A DNA stretch of 64,000 nt, taken from assembly GCA_035578155.1 (NCBI GenBank), contig JAPWDM010000008.1, positions 22,406,598 to 22,470,597 on the forward strand, given 5' to 3'. The notes beneath the pieces were generated by a model. It saw nothing but the letters and a program-made list of their open reading frames with translations, was not told where the DNA came from and did no database searches. This DNA is from Brachynemurus nebulosus. Taxonomy: Eukaryota; Arthropoda; Insecta; Neuroptera; Myrmeleontidae. Position 1 is the stretch's first letter, and every line of letters starts with the position of its first letter. This document shows positions 1 to 11,828 of this stretch, one piece after another. The position numbers were made by a program, and so were the translations under genes.

Positions 1-270
1 AATCTTATAAAAATTGTATTTTAAATAAATACGAAGAATTTACTCACAATCAGTTTAATTTTATCAGTAATATCAAAATGGGCAGGGTGTGTGGTGTTAA
101 AATTGTTTTAGTGGAGTGTGGTTGATAAAAAGCGATGCAAGGAATTATATAAATTTGAAAAATCGATTGTATTTTTTAAAGTTCCTTAAGTAAGTTAATA
201 TATTTAATGGAAAATCAAGTAAACTGAATAAATTTCATTTCATTAATATTGCAATTTGTTCTTTATGATA

Positions 271-1524
271 ACGTAAAAGCCCCCATTGTAGAACGGCTCC
301 CAATACTAAAACAGTTTTGACATTTATATAGTAATGAAGTTATTTCTGAAAGAAACCTCTGATAACAAAAATTATTATTAATAGAATGATTGTTTTTCAA
401 TTTAAATTCACCTCGCATTTAATGTTTCCTCACTTGATTTAAGAAATACATATATACATCGAACAATTTTTGTTGAATTCGTGATATTTAATATATATGG
501 ATGATCATTTTTAAAAACATATGAGTTATCAATTGTAACACTTTTCACCGAATTTTTAAAGTTATTAGCAGAATAAAAATGTACAAATAATTTTTATTAG
601 TCCATTTAAGAGATTAGGATAACTAAATTACCTTTTTATATGGGTTAAATTGTATTTGTAGAAGTGTTTTTATATGGGTTCAAAGTTTTAAGGTTTGTAT
701 TTCATTTTGAGAATTACCTATTACACATCTATTTTATAAACATTTTTAATTTATTTTTGGGCCTAAAACACTTCACTAACTGTTTTTATAATTTCACTTT
801 AATATTTTCTTTATTTCAGAACGTAAAATCAATTGAAAAATAATTAATACTGAATTAAAACTTCAAAATTGCGTATATCAAATAAAAACGTCAGACATGT
901 TAAATCTTAAACGACATATAAATATATACTTAATTTAACTGTTTAAAAATTCACAATGGTAAATGGATACGTTAGAAAGTACACAATCTTTTTTTAAAAC
1001 ATCACTAGATCACACTAGATGGCGAAACAAAATACAGTATTTTGGTGGTTTATTTTTACAAATATTTAAACCATTCTGTATTTCCTACTTTGACATTCTA
1101 TGTATTACTAGATGTCACTCTATGATACTCTATGATATAGAGTGACATTTAGTAAAACATAGAATGTCAAAGTAGGAAATATGTCCAAGTAGGTTTAAAT
1201 ATTCAATAGCAGAAGATGTATGTGATGTATCTCATGTAGTCATGTACGTTGAATGCGTGCTCTTTTTTAGGTGTCAATGTCCTGATTTTTTTTAAGGTGT
1301 TAATATATTCTGTCCGTTTTTTTATAGATGTCAACAAATTATAAAACTAAAACATTAATAAATCAAAATTTTTGGGTTATATTTTTTTAGAAACATATTC
1401 ATTGGATTAAAAAGCTTGGTTTCATGCTTATTAAGAAAAAAAATGGGTGTGTCATTTATTAATTTTGAGAAGCTAGTTTATTGAACCACTTAAAAATTAT
1501 GTTCTAGTATAGGGGCTTTTACGT
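271..1524. mobile_element. 1.25-kb TIR element with TA target duplication, copy 1
   Basis: The ends are inverted repeats (ACGTAAAAGCCCC at the left, GGGGCTTTTACGT at the right) flanked by TA on both sides (269-270 and 1525-1526). A related copy lies inverted at 38468-39636. No transposase ORF is present. A strong hairpin sits inside at about 1084-1182, with arms CCTACTTTGACATTCTATG. The TA duplication points to a Tc1/mariner-type non-autonomous element; the superfamily is inferred. Confidence 0.7.
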
Positions 1525-1538
1525 TATAACAATAAAAT

Positions 1539-2242
1539 ACCGGAAAGAAGTTAGCGCCGAAAGTTTAAAAATCTTTTTGTTTTTTATCTGGTTAAATTGC
1601 TCCCAAATTGCTCCTTTGAAATCAGTAATTGCTCCACCTGAAACTTAATTATTTAATTAGTTATTTATAAAGAAAAAAATTTTTTCCCGTTATTTAAGTT
1701 ATCAAAATCTCCCAAACTAATACTTTTTTTATATAATTTCTTTACGTCAATAAATTGCTCCCAGTTTGCTCTATTTAATTTAAAAGCTAAATCTTAATTT
1801 ATTTGAATAATTATTAAAATATTTTGTTTTTTTATAATGTTAAGCAGTTGTCAAAATTCAATTATCCTTAAATATATGCAAACGACTTAAAGGTATAATG
1901 GATTGCCTATGCGTTTTAATAATACATAACCTAATTCATAATATTTTTTATTTTAATATATTTTAATTATTATTCAGAGAAATTAATAACTAACTTTTAA
2001 ATTAGATGGAGCAAATTGGGAGCAATTTTTTGATATAATGTAATTGTATAAAAATGCATTATTTGACAAGATTTTGATAATAGAAATGGTCAAACAAAAA
2101 AGTTTTTTTTTTGTAAATATCTAATTAAGTCATTAAGTTCCAGGTGGAGCAATTACTGATTCCAAAGGAGCAATTTGGGAGCAACTTAGCCATATAAAAA
2201 ATAGAAAGATTTTCCAACTTTCGGCGCCAACTTCTTTCCGGT
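1539..2242. mobile_element. 704-bp palindromic Mutator-like MITE, copy 1
   Basis: The whole element is a near-perfect inverted repeat with arms of about 330 bp, starting ACCGGAAAGAAGTTAGCGCC and ending with its reverse complement. It is flanked by a perfect 9-bp duplication CAATAAAAT (1530-1538 and 2243-2251). A 9-bp duplication with long inverted arms is the signature of Mutator-like or Foldback elements. There is no coding capacity. A second copy lies at 52354-53054 in reverse orientation. Confidence 0.85.
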
Positions 2243-2431
2243 CAATAAAATTGTTTCAAGTAATATTCAAATTACTCCTTTGGTACACAAGGCCTCATTT
2301 TTAGACCTTTTTTTGAATACATGAAGTTCGGATACATACTTTTATATACTTACCATGGTACACCAGTTATAGATAATTTATAACTAATATTTTTTATTAT
2401 AACTACTATTAGTTATTATTTTCTATGACAC

Positions 2432-2767
2432 CGGGGTAGCGATTCTTGAAAACTGAATTAAAGTGAAGTGGAATGGAATGAAATAGCTGAGAACGGAACC
2501 AACGGAAATATGTATATTTTTATAAGTTGGTAGGTGTACATTATTGTGATAATGGGTACTCTATCGACGAAATTGATTACTAATAAGAGGAGGTATTATT
2601 TATGGTACACAATTTTCATTCCCGGTTACATATGATGTGGAATTTAAAAAATAAATTCTATAAACATTCATCATTTTATTGCCATCTTTCACTTTTTTTC
2701 TTGTATTTTAATTATTTTTTATCTTTTATTAATTTTTTTTAATTTAAATTATATTATATTTTATGGA
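2432..2767 (+). mobile_element. Fragment of the MADF-carrying transposon 5' region
   Basis: This stretch (GGGTAGCGATTCTTGAAAAC onward) matches the reverse complement of about 12600-12940, the 5' flank of the MADF-like relic at 12 kb. The match resumes at about 5279-5440 after the 2.5-kb element at 2772-5274, so this copy was split by that insertion. It contains no coding sequence. Confidence 0.6.
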
Positions 2768-2771
2768 TATA

Positions 2772-5274
2772 GGGACCGAGCCTGAACTATAGACGGCAGC
2801 ACTGGCACCGATAGTGGCGCCTTTATATGTCTAAAAATGAAACATATTAATGGTGAATGAGAAATGGGGGAAATAAAAATGAGTGTTACTATGGTGTTGC
2901 TTGATTTGAATTTTTTTTTTTGCTTGTCAGTTAATAAAAATTAAAAGAAACTGAGGACTCCTGTTGAGAAAAAAGCAATATATCACCAAATTACACGTAC
3001 ATAAACTCTAATGGAAAATACGGAATTTTTGTTATATTGCAATAAAAAATGATGCTAAAAATTTAAAATTTTGCATAGAAAATAAGTTAAATTTGTTTAA
3101 ACATGTATACGAAACTTAAAAATAAATAATTAGAAAATTCTATACTATCCGGCGCGGCGTTGTTGAAAAAAAGTTAATTCTTGGAGTAAATGAATTATTA
3201 ACTGAAAATCTGGTGACATCTGATAATGTCGTATTAACTGAAGCGTGGTAGAAAATCCAAAAATAAAATGAAATCTTATATTAAACAGTAATACAAAATG
3301 GAAAAATTGAAATGAACCTAATCTAGTACCGAAGTGTAAATTGAAAATTATTTACGGTTTTTTTTAATAGTTAAAATAAATAAAAGCAATAATTTTGAAA
3401 GTTTTTTATTATTGTTCTTTTAATATGTAAAGAAATAATTATTTGAAAGTGAAATTTTAAATCTTAACTCTGTCGAATACCTTTTGTATAAAATATTGGC
3501 AGAATGACTCCTTTTAAAACAACTATAATAAAAGGAAAAAAATTCAAACAAATTCAGTTATCGTTAAATAAAAGAAAAAAATTTAATTTCTGTAAAGAAT
3601 TGGTAATTTTTTTTCTGTATGTTTCTTCCAACATGGTATCCTTACACTGAAACAATTTTATAAATTTCTTCAGTTTTATTTGTTATAAAACAATCACTAT
3701 TATGACCTCGATAACAATCTGTTGTCAAAATTATGAACCCTTCTGGTGAGCATCCAACTAAAAATTTGATTGTGTACTCATTTTTGTACTCTGAGTACAT
3801 TAATACCTTTTTTTGCATTTGTGCATTTCAGTACAGTCTATGATTATACATGTGTCCAGAAAGTTTTGTTTAAATATTTCAGGCCTACAAGTCTTTATAG
3901 TTGCCTTTAACGGTCACAAAATGAATTTTTCTGGCAAGATACGTAACGTTGAAATAGTAACTATAAATATTTTTTTTTTTTATATAGGTACATATAAAAA
4001 TACGATGAATTTGGAATATGTAATACAGTTAAAGCTGAATAATACAATCGTTTTTTTTTTTTTTTTAATTTTATGAGTATAATGAACAATCTTGTTTTTT
4101 GGGAAACTTTTTACTTTCTATAATAGCATTTAAAAAACAGCCCTACACATTACATGTAACACCTAGGGGCATATTACGTATGGACTGACTGAGTTACAGC
4201 CTAGGGAGGTAGAATTGTAGTGGCTGCAAGTATTTCTTCAATAAAAAAAAACGAACAGTAAAGACTAATTGTAAATCTGAATGCTCTTTAAGGCTACAAT
4301 CAATTTCCCCTCAAAAAATTCTTTAGGATTTGTAAATGCCTCCGTAATACTACGACCCAAATGCGATTGAATTCTTCAATAGAAAGCAACTTGATGGAAA
4401 GCAGACTATTCGGAGTTGCATCACAGAAAATAAAAGTTCTTAAGAAAATAAGAGTATGGGTCTAAATAAATGCCTATTCTCAAGAAACGCTTTTTATAAC
4501 ATATTTTAGAGCAAACGTGTGAAGAAATGCCGATAGTGGGGAGCGGCATTTGATTTGAACACCTCACTGGTAACGCCCATTATATTATTATATTTTTCAT
4601 GGAACAATATTTTTCTTCATTTTTTATGGCCTCTAGCCCTTGAAAACCTGAACAAAGCGTCGTTTCGGAATTAATAACATACGGATCATAAATTCCATCT
4701 TTCATTTTATTTTTTGAGGTGATTTTAATATAAGCCTCACAGATTGTATTTAAAGTTTTCTTCAGGTTAATATTAACTTGCATTTCCGTATATCTTATCC
4801 CATCTATGTTGTTTAAATTACACATAATTTGGATTGACACATTCTTCGAAACATTCTTCTGTATGACATCTACTATTATGACTAATTATTACTGGGATAT
4901 TATCTGCTATGTTAAGTATGTTTGTACGCAGTTTTGCAATACTTACATCAATATCAATCACATCAGCAAAACGTTTGTACGTTTTTTATACTTACTTTTA
5001 CCAAGAAAATTGGAACAACTTTTAATACAACAATATCTTATTATGAAATTCATGCTGATATTAATGCTACAAATAATGTTATTTAATTGATAATTTAATT
5101 ATCAGAAAGTGCATTTTAAATCTTTTAAATATTAACAAAATTTAATTTGACATTTAATAACATTATAGACAAGATTACCAAAAATTTAAGAATTTGTATG
5201 CATATCTATGTTATACCCGAAATGCATCGCTAAATCTGACACCAGATGGCAATAATGTCGTCAAGCTCGGTCCC
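2772..5274. mobile_element. 2.5-kb DNA transposon with GGGACCGAGC inverted termini, no intact transposase
   Basis: The termini are inverted repeats (left GGGACCGAGCCTGA, right TCAAGCTCGGTCCC) flanked by TATA on both sides. The element interrupts the repeat that is continuous in the copy at about 12.4-12.9 kb. Inside there are only short ORFs of 86-94 codons with no recognisable domain, so any transposase is lost or too decayed to recognise. The target duplication could be TA or TATA, because the boundary base is ambiguous. Confidence 0.65.
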
Positions 5275-6413
5275 TATATTATGATATATTTTCCTTTTTA
5301 TAATAGTAGTTAATAGTAGAAATAAAATTTAGACATAACCTTGTTTTGTAGTAGTAGCGTTTGTTTTTGTTTATTAAGTAATTTTATTTAGTTTTTAATT
5401 ATTATTATTTTCTTTTTTTGTAATTATGGCCCACTGAGTACTAAGAAAAGAAGGAAATATGTCATAAATATTATAAAAATTTGTATTATAACCAAAAATA
5501 TTTCAAGCCGATTCCTTCTTGAGCGTGCTATAATAATATTTTTTAATTTTATTGCTTAAACATTGATCTTACATTAGCTAAATGAAGTTAGCTCCGCGAA
5601 ATTTTTTTTCTTTTTTGATGTTTTTAATTTTTTTCTTTCTTATTATATAATTAAAAAAAGAATTTCGCGCTTCGATGGGGCGAAAGAAAATTTTCGAGGC
5701 GCCAACGTCGCGTAGCTCCTTTCGTTGATAAAGAAACAGTTCAATTAATAACGTCAGCAAAGACAAGAACCATAATGTTTGAAAGAATTGTGAAATCACA
5801 TAACGTCAGTAAACGGCGCCGTGACAATTTTTTTTCTTTTTTAAATCAACTTCTAAATTAACGGTTCATTGACGTAACCTCCTGGTTGTTTTTAGATGCA
5901 ATAAAAAGGTTAGTTTTGCAATAAAATTTAAAAAAAAAATAGTTTTTTTGTGACAAAAATACATTGTCACTGTCAATATCGTCTGTGTTTCCCAAATGGA
6001 ACATTCTCAACAAATTAAAAACTTTAATTGGTTCATAACGGAGCAAACTTCGTTACGTAACGTTACATCACATTTTCTCTGGTGAATGTAAATACCGTAG
6101 GTCCATAGATGCTAGATACGCGATCTGACGCGATGTCATATGTCATGATGCATCAAATCCGTTAGATATTACCATATGTCAAAAATTTTGGCGCCATTTA
6201 ACAAATACCCATTTAATCTTGTAATAAAAACTACATGGTAAGTATTAAATTAAATAAGTTAATAAATGTATTAGAGTTGTATTAGCCTAATTAGTATGTT
6301 GGTGATTATAATAAAAATAAATAATAAAAGTCAAACCGTTTTTAAACCAGGCATTAATTATCAAAGTTAAAAAAGATGACATGTAGGAGAATTATCCAAA
6401 TTATTTTTAGTGT
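5275..6413. other. Intergenic; start continues the interrupted MADF-transposon repeat
   Basis: Positions 5279 to about 5440 continue the repeat broken by the 2.5-kb insertion; the match is to the reverse complement of about 12430-12570. From 5440 to 6413 I see AT-rich sequence without a convincing gene, including a weak inverted pair around 5590-5690 (CGCGAAATTTTT / AAAGAATTTCGCG). Confidence 0.5.
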
Positions 6414-6421
6414 AATATAAA

Positions 6422-7007
6422 CAGTGTTGCCAGATTGGTGGTTTTCCCTCTAAAACTGGAAGATTTTTAAATTGGTGGAGAGAATTTTAGAGGGACAATT
6501 TCTTTGGGGGGATTTTTAGCTTGAAATTTTCAAACAAGGGGAATTTTGGGGGTTTTCCCTAATTAAATTTAAAAAATATATCTGTCATCCTGCTTAAAAA
6601 TACTCAAATTCAGAAACCTAAATTTAAATGTTTACTACCGTATTTTAAGACAACTTCAAAAGTCAGCAATCAGTTTTGCCTAATTTTATTGTTTAAAAAA
6701 TACAGTAAACAATTTCTTGAAAATAATATCAGATTTAGAATTATCTTTTGCTTTAAATTAATTTTTTTTTCTTTTCTCGTCAACTGTATTATTTTTGAAG
6801 AAAAATGTTTTGTAAAAAGTTGACCACCTTAATTAAGTCCTTAAATATTAGTTTTTTTTTTGGCTACTCAGACGTCGTTTACGTATTTCATGGGCGTCAA
6901 ATAATTGTTTCCATGTTTTGGAGATTGTTTTTTCCCTAAAATGCATTTTTTGGAGGGATTTTTGACAAATATTGGGGGGATTTTGATCACTCAGTCTGGC
7001 AACACTG
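6422..7007. mobile_element. 586-bp hAT-like MITE (CAGTGTTGCCAGA termini)
   Basis: It begins CAGTGTTGCCAGA and ends TCTGGCAACACTG. The flanking 8-bp direct repeats, AATATAAA (6414-6421) and AATATGAA (7008-7015), differ at one base. CAGxG ends with 8-bp duplications are typical of hAT elements. The interior is rich in GGGGATTTT-type runs and has no transposase. Confidence 0.8.
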
Positions 7008-7015
7008 AATATGAA

Positions 7016-7381
7016 TGACGCCAATGACGCCAAAGGATTCAGTTGATCCGATAGCTCGATGATCTCGATGATAGATCATGCATAGATCCCAGTGACGTAA
7101 CGTTGTCAGCAAGATTATCATTGTTCTGTGGTTATCAATTTATCATATTTTGTTTAGAGTATTAAATTTAAAGTTTAAACCGTTATTTTATTTTTTTTAA
7201 ACTTGTGAAGGTATACTACATATGTATATGCTTGTGACTTGTGAAGCTATAACAGACTATAACCATATGTAATAATTTAAGCCTGCTCTATAATTGGAGT
7301 AAGGGTATAGGTATAAGCTTAATTAGAGTAATAAATCAAAAATAGTGTATTAGACGATTTAAGTGTGTTAAGTAATCAAAA
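7016..7381 (+). promoter_or_regulatory. 5' flank of the 20-finger zinc-finger gene
   Basis: This is the upstream region and presumed 5' UTR of the gene at 7382. No clear TATA box or initiator could be assigned. The sequence just before the ATG (AATCAAAAATGG) has the A-rich context usual for insect start codons. Confidence 0.35.
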
Positions 7382-9337
7382 ATGGACACTACAAGCGGAG
7401 TGGTTCTAAAACCTTGTTCGGTCAAAATTGAAAAAGTTGAATTTGAGAATTATACCAACTTTAATAATGTGAATATCACATTAGCGCGTGAAATAAAAAT
7501 AGAACCGAATGCTTCTGTTTTGATTGATTTAAGCAGTTTACACACGGAAATTAAACTTGAAGATGATATTTTTACCGAGGACACGATATCGGAGATATCT
7601 GACCAGGATGGAAACCAGAGGAAAAATTTGAATAATGAAGAACCAGCGGATCCACTACAGTGTGATGTGTGTTTTAAAATATTTAGTCGATTAAGGAATT
7701 TGAAACAACATGAAAAAATTCATAAAGGTGATAAGCCGTATAAATGTAGTAAATGTTCTAAAACGTTTACATTTTTAGGTTATTTAAAATCACATGATTT
7801 AATTCATACGGGTAAAAAACCACACAAATGTAATGTATGTTTTAAAAAATTTACTCTTTCAAGTAGTTTGAAAGTACATAAAAGAATTCACAGTGGTGAA
7901 AGACCATATAAATGTGCAATATGTTTTAAAACATTTACTCAGTCAGGTGGTTTAAAAACACATGAAAGATCGCACACAGGTGAAAAACCATACAAATGTA
8001 ATAAATGTTCTAAGACATTTATTACTTCAAGTAGTTTAAAAAAACATGAAAGAATTCATTCAGGTGATAAACCATTTAAATGTAATAAATGTTTTAAAAC
8101 ATTTGTTCATTCAAGCAATTTAAAAACTCATGAACGACTGCACACAGATGGAAAACCACATAAATGTAATAAATGTTCTAAATCATTTGCTCATCCAAAT
8201 TATTTAAAAAAACATAAACATCTGCACACGGGTCAAAGACCATATTATAAATGTAACAAATGTTCTAAAACATATGCTCGTTTAAACGGTTTAAAAATAC
8301 ATGAAAGATCCCACTCAGGTGAAAGGCCATACAAATGTATTACATGTTTTAAAACATTTATTACTTCAAGTGGTTTAAAAGAACATGAAAAACTTCACAC
8401 CGGTGAAAAATCATATAAATGTAGTAGATGTTCGAAAACGTTTAGAACTTCGGGTAATTTAAAACAACATGAAAGAGTGCACACAGGTGAAAAGCCATAT
8501 AAATGTAAAAAATGTTCCAAAACATTTGCTCGCTCATCTTATTTAAAAAATCATGAAGTAATTCACACCGATGAAAATCCATATAAATGTAATAAATGTT
8601 TTAAAATACTTACTAGTTTAAGTAATTTAAAAATACATGAAAGACTGCACACGGGTGAAAGATCACATAAATGTGATAAATGTACTAAAACGTTTACTCG
8701 ATTAGGGCATTTAAAAAGACATGGAAGATCTCATACAGGTGTAAAACCACATCAATGTAATAAATGTTCGAAAAGATTTGCTGAGTCAAGTGATTTAAAA
8801 GATCATGAAAGAGTCCACACAGATGAAAGACCATATAAATGTAGTAAATGCTCGAAAAAATTTAAACATCCAAGTAATTTAAGAGCACATGAAAGACGAC
8901 ACACAGGCGACAAACCATTTAAATGTAATAAATGTGCTAAAACATTTACAACTTTAGGTCAAGCAAAAATACATGAAAGAGTCCACACTGGTGAAAAACC
9001 ATTTAAATGTAGTAAATGTTCTATCACATGTACTACTTCAAGTAATTTGAAACAACATGAAAGGCTCCACACTGTCCACACAGGTGAAAAATCATATAAA
9101 TGTCCTACATGTCCCAAAAAATTTTTTGTTCCAAGTTATTTAAATACCCATTTAAAATTGCACACCGGTGAAAAACCGTATAAATGTAATGAATGTTCGA
9201 AAACATTTGCTCGGTCGGGTGATTTAAAGAGACATATAAGAACCCACACCGGTGAAAAACCATTTAAATGCTCTATATGTCCGAAAACATTTACTGGATC
9301 GCAAAATTTTAAAATACATAAGAGATTACACAAGTAA
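7382..9337 (+). CDS. C2H2 zinc-finger protein, 20 fingers, 651 aa
   Basis: The protein is an intact single-exon ORF. Residues 1-93 form an acidic leader with three psi-K-x-E motifs (VKIE at 14-17, IKIE at 38-41, IKLE at 57-60) and the family motif LHTEIKLE. Residues 94-651 are 20 consecutive C2H2 fingers joined by TGEKPYK-like linkers, as expected of a sequence-specific nuclear DNA-binding regulator. Finger 17 (CSKCSITC) has Cys in place of the core Phe and is followed by a linker lengthened by a duplicated HTV (HTVHTGEKSYK), so it may fold poorly. No KRAB, ZAD or BTB domain is seen. The ATG has an A-rich upstream context and an in-frame leader matching its paralogues. An AATAAA polyadenylation signal lies at 9490-9495, beyond a small MITE in the 3' UTR. 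The target is unknown. Confidence 0.92.
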   Translation: MDTTSGVVLKPCSVKIEKVEFENYTNFNNVNITLAREIKIEPNASVLIDLSSLHTEIKLEDDIFTEDTISEISDQDGNQRKNLNNEEPADPLQCDVCFKIFSRLRNLKQHEKIHKGDKPYKCSKCSKTFTFLGYLKSHDLIHTGKKPHKCNVCFKKFTLSSSLKVHKRIHSGERPYKCAICFKTFTQSGGLKTHERSHTGEKPYKCNKCSKTFITSSSLKKHERIHSGDKPFKCNKCFKTFVHSSNLKTHERLHTDGKPHKCNKCSKSFAHPNYLKKHKHLHTGQRPYYKCNKCSKTYARLNGLKIHERSHSGERPYKCITCFKTFITSSGLKEHEKLHTGEKSYKCSRCSKTFRTSGNLKQHERVHTGEKPYKCKKCSKTFARSSYLKNHEVIHTDENPYKCNKCFKILTSLSNLKIHERLHTGERSHKCDKCTKTFTRLGHLKRHGRSHTGVKPHQCNKCSKRFAESSDLKDHERVHTDERPYKCSKCSKKFKHPSNLRAHERRHTGDKPFKCNKCAKTFTTLGQAKIHERVHTGEKPFKCSKCSITCTTSSNLKQHERLHTVHTGEKSYKCPTCPKKFFVPSYLNTHLKLHTGEKPYKCNECSKTFARSGDLKRHIRTHTGEKPFKCSICPKTFTGSQNFKIHKRLHK

Positions 9338-9353
9338 AATTAGTATAAATGTA

Positions 9354-9461
9354 CAGTCCGTTCAAATTAAACTTAAGCCTGTAATCACAGTAACTGTCAA
9401 TGATTCCCATTAAAATTAAATTGTTTGTTTATTCAGGCTTAGTTTTAACTTGAACAGACAA
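9354..9461. mobile_element. 108-bp hairpin MITE in the 3' flank of the 20-finger gene
   Basis: The sequence folds back on itself (CAGTCCGTTCAAATTAAACT at the left, the diverged complement at the right) and is flanked by TA (9352-9353 and 9462-9463). It starts 16 nt after the stop codon, so it probably lies in the 3' UTR ahead of the AATAAA at 9490. Confidence 0.65.
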
Positions 9462-9489
9462 TAATTATTTAATAAGTAATTTAAAATCA

Positions 9490-9495
9490 AATAAA
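9490..9495 (+). terminator. Polyadenylation signal AATAAA for the 20-finger gene
   Basis: This is the first canonical AATAAA after the stop codon at 9337, downstream of the 108-bp hairpin element. Use of the site is inferred. Confidence 0.45.
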
Positions 9496-9640
9496 TTACT
9501 TCACATACATGAAAAATGACTTATTTTTAACTGCATTGTTCTATGTCATAAAACGTTTAAGAAATTTGCATAGCTCAAGCATAGGCGTAGCAACGCTGAT
9601 GCCTTTGTTGTTAAAAGCGAAGAATACCTACAGTAATTAA

Positions 9641-10087
9641 CACTATGAGGCCCGAGCACGTTCACAGTAAACTTCCTTGGAAGCCGACAATATTTTTAAG
9701 CAAATTTTATGTAAACAAATACATAAAATGATTCCACAAAACACTAAAGGATTCAACATGTATGTGTTACTTATGCAGGTCAAAAGATGAGTAACACACA
9801 TATACATACAAGCAGACAACACACACATACTTACATATGTGGATAAAAATAATTATTGTATAAACAAGCCTAGATATTTTGATGATAAAACATATTATGT
9901 ATATTTATATGTACAAAAAATGAAAAGTGTCCGGTACGTAGTAAAAAATTATTTTTATTAGAATAATATAAAATCTTTTTTATAAATATTTTTAAGTGTT
10001 TTGTTTATTATTCTAAATATTGATCGCGATCGGCCTCTGAGGATGTTTTGTTTGGTTTCGGATGCCGAAGCCACGGGACTGAAAGTG
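9641..10087. mobile_element. piggyBac-like MITE, copy A (447 bp)
   Basis: It is flanked by TTAA on both sides (9637-9640 and 10088-10091). The ends are short inverted repeats, CACTATGAGGCCC and its partner GGGACTGAAAGTG. Related copies lie at 40076-40539 and 42510-42896, sharing the subterminal words AGTAAACTTCC and GGATGCCGAAGCC. TTAA duplications are diagnostic of piggyBac-type insertion. No transposase is present. Confidence 0.7.
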
Positions 10088-10297
10088 TTAATAATGTCTA
10101 TCACGTCTATTAATAATAATGAAAAAATATTTAATGTAACCTGACGTCTTAAAAAAATACTCGTTTTCAAAACTTCCCGCGTAGTGCCGCGTTCCATTGA
10201 ATGTATGGGGCGAAGAAGAAACAAATACAGTTGTTTGATATCTGTCTTAGTTTTCAAGATATTTTAGGTACGCGCAAAATTTCTAAAAATTACAATA

Positions 10298-10857
10298 GGG
10301 TACTTGACTGAAGTTACAAAAATATTCTAAAAGCATTGTTTTTCCATATCAGTTAAGTGATTTTTTTTATTTTCGACAGATTCTGTAAAAAATCATCAAA
10401 AAAAAAAAAAATTACAATTTTAAATGAGAAAAAGGCGGAAAAAACACCTCACTATAGTGACGTCACATTTTGAAGCAACTAAACGTCAATGTCAATATTT
10501 ATAACCTCAAAACTTTGATTATATTCATAAAATGTCAAAGTAAAAGCAAGTATTTATTTGAATTCTGGTCGATTATTATTACTATATACATAAGCTAATA
10601 GAAATATTCAAAAGAAAACACAATTTCACCTCACCAATGAAAATTATCAAAATTGACATATCTAGGTACAAAATGTTACGTCATTTTCAAGAAATGGCGC
10701 GTTTCCACTAATTTGAATAGTTGTTGAATAGTTAATTTTTTTATGTTCCATCATTAAAATTGTAATAAATGTTTTAAAATACTTATTGGACATATGTAAT
10801 GATAATGTATAGAATTATTTAACATTTGACACAAATTTTAAATACAGTCAAGTACCG
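10298..10857. mobile_element. 560-bp TIR MITE (GGGTACTTGACTG ends), copy 1
   Basis: The left end GGGTACTTGACTG and right end CAGTCAAGTACCG are inverted repeats, each flanked by TA. A longer copy with the same ends is at 62867-63692, and the interiors share the motif AGTGACGT. A Tc1/mariner-like origin is inferred from the TA. Confidence 0.72.
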
Positions 10858-11828
10858 TATTGATATGTGACGACGATAGTTACGTCGTCTTTTGATTAAA
10901 ACTGAAGTTAGTCAAAATGGGCCAATCACTTGAAATTTGTACGATTATAATTTGAATTGACAGTCTGTAATTTTATTTTAATTATTATTATGGAAGAAAC
11001 TGTAAAACAAATGTAATTTTGGTAACTGTCGATTAGTTTATGTAACCCAATAGAGGTAGTCTCATTCTTCTATATCATTACACTCTCATACAAAGTTACC
11101 CTCGCTATAGAAGCTTTTATTTCAAATATGTTACGGATGTTATCTCCATTATAATCCATTAATTATTTGTTTTTACCATAGAGATACAGTTTTTACACAA
11201 AGTGGTATGTATGGCACAATTGTTTTCAATAGACAAAGTGAGCGGCTTTACGGTAATGGCCGTGTTCGTTGTTGAGTTTTTCTGCTCAAAATGAGCTGTT
11301 GGCACATGCGCAAGAACTTTTTTTGTTGTTATAACATTTAGGTATTTTAATATTATAAGTTATTAAAAGCGACACATACCAACATGTTTTATAACTGCAA
11401 ACTACATTTATTCACTAAAATACACAATTTTTTTTATTTTAAAAAGTGTACGTATGTATTTATTATTTTAAAATTTATTTTTCGTATGTTTCGTTTTTTA
11501 TTCATCACTTATAAAATAAAAACGAATGAAAATGTATATGTATATAGAAACTAAAAATTACGTAAAATATAAGGTAAATAAAAATACACTAAGAATTCGA
11601 GAAAGTAATTGTCGAAAATTTAAAAAATTGTCATGTATCACAGAAGTTTAAAATAAATTAACAATTAAACTAGCACTGAACTAAAACTTTAATTAAAATT
11701 TAAAAAAAAAATATACAGATAATCAATTAAGAAAATTGTCTAAAAATATTAAAAAGTCAGTTTCTTATTGTTGAAATTTTTGGGTTACAATAAAAAAAAT
11801 TAATTAATTTCTATGTCGTTTTACTCAC
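10858..11828. other. Intergenic, no gene seen
   Basis: AT-rich sequence without a convincing ORF, RNA gene or paired termini. It lies downstream, in transcription sense, of the MADF-like relic and may include its decayed 3' part. Confidence 0.4.

Noticed and set aside
3813..5090. ORFs of 86-94 aa inside the 2.5-kb TIR element as a transposase
   Set aside because: AT-rich composition and no recognisable catalytic or DNA-binding motif. I could not support a transposase assignment.
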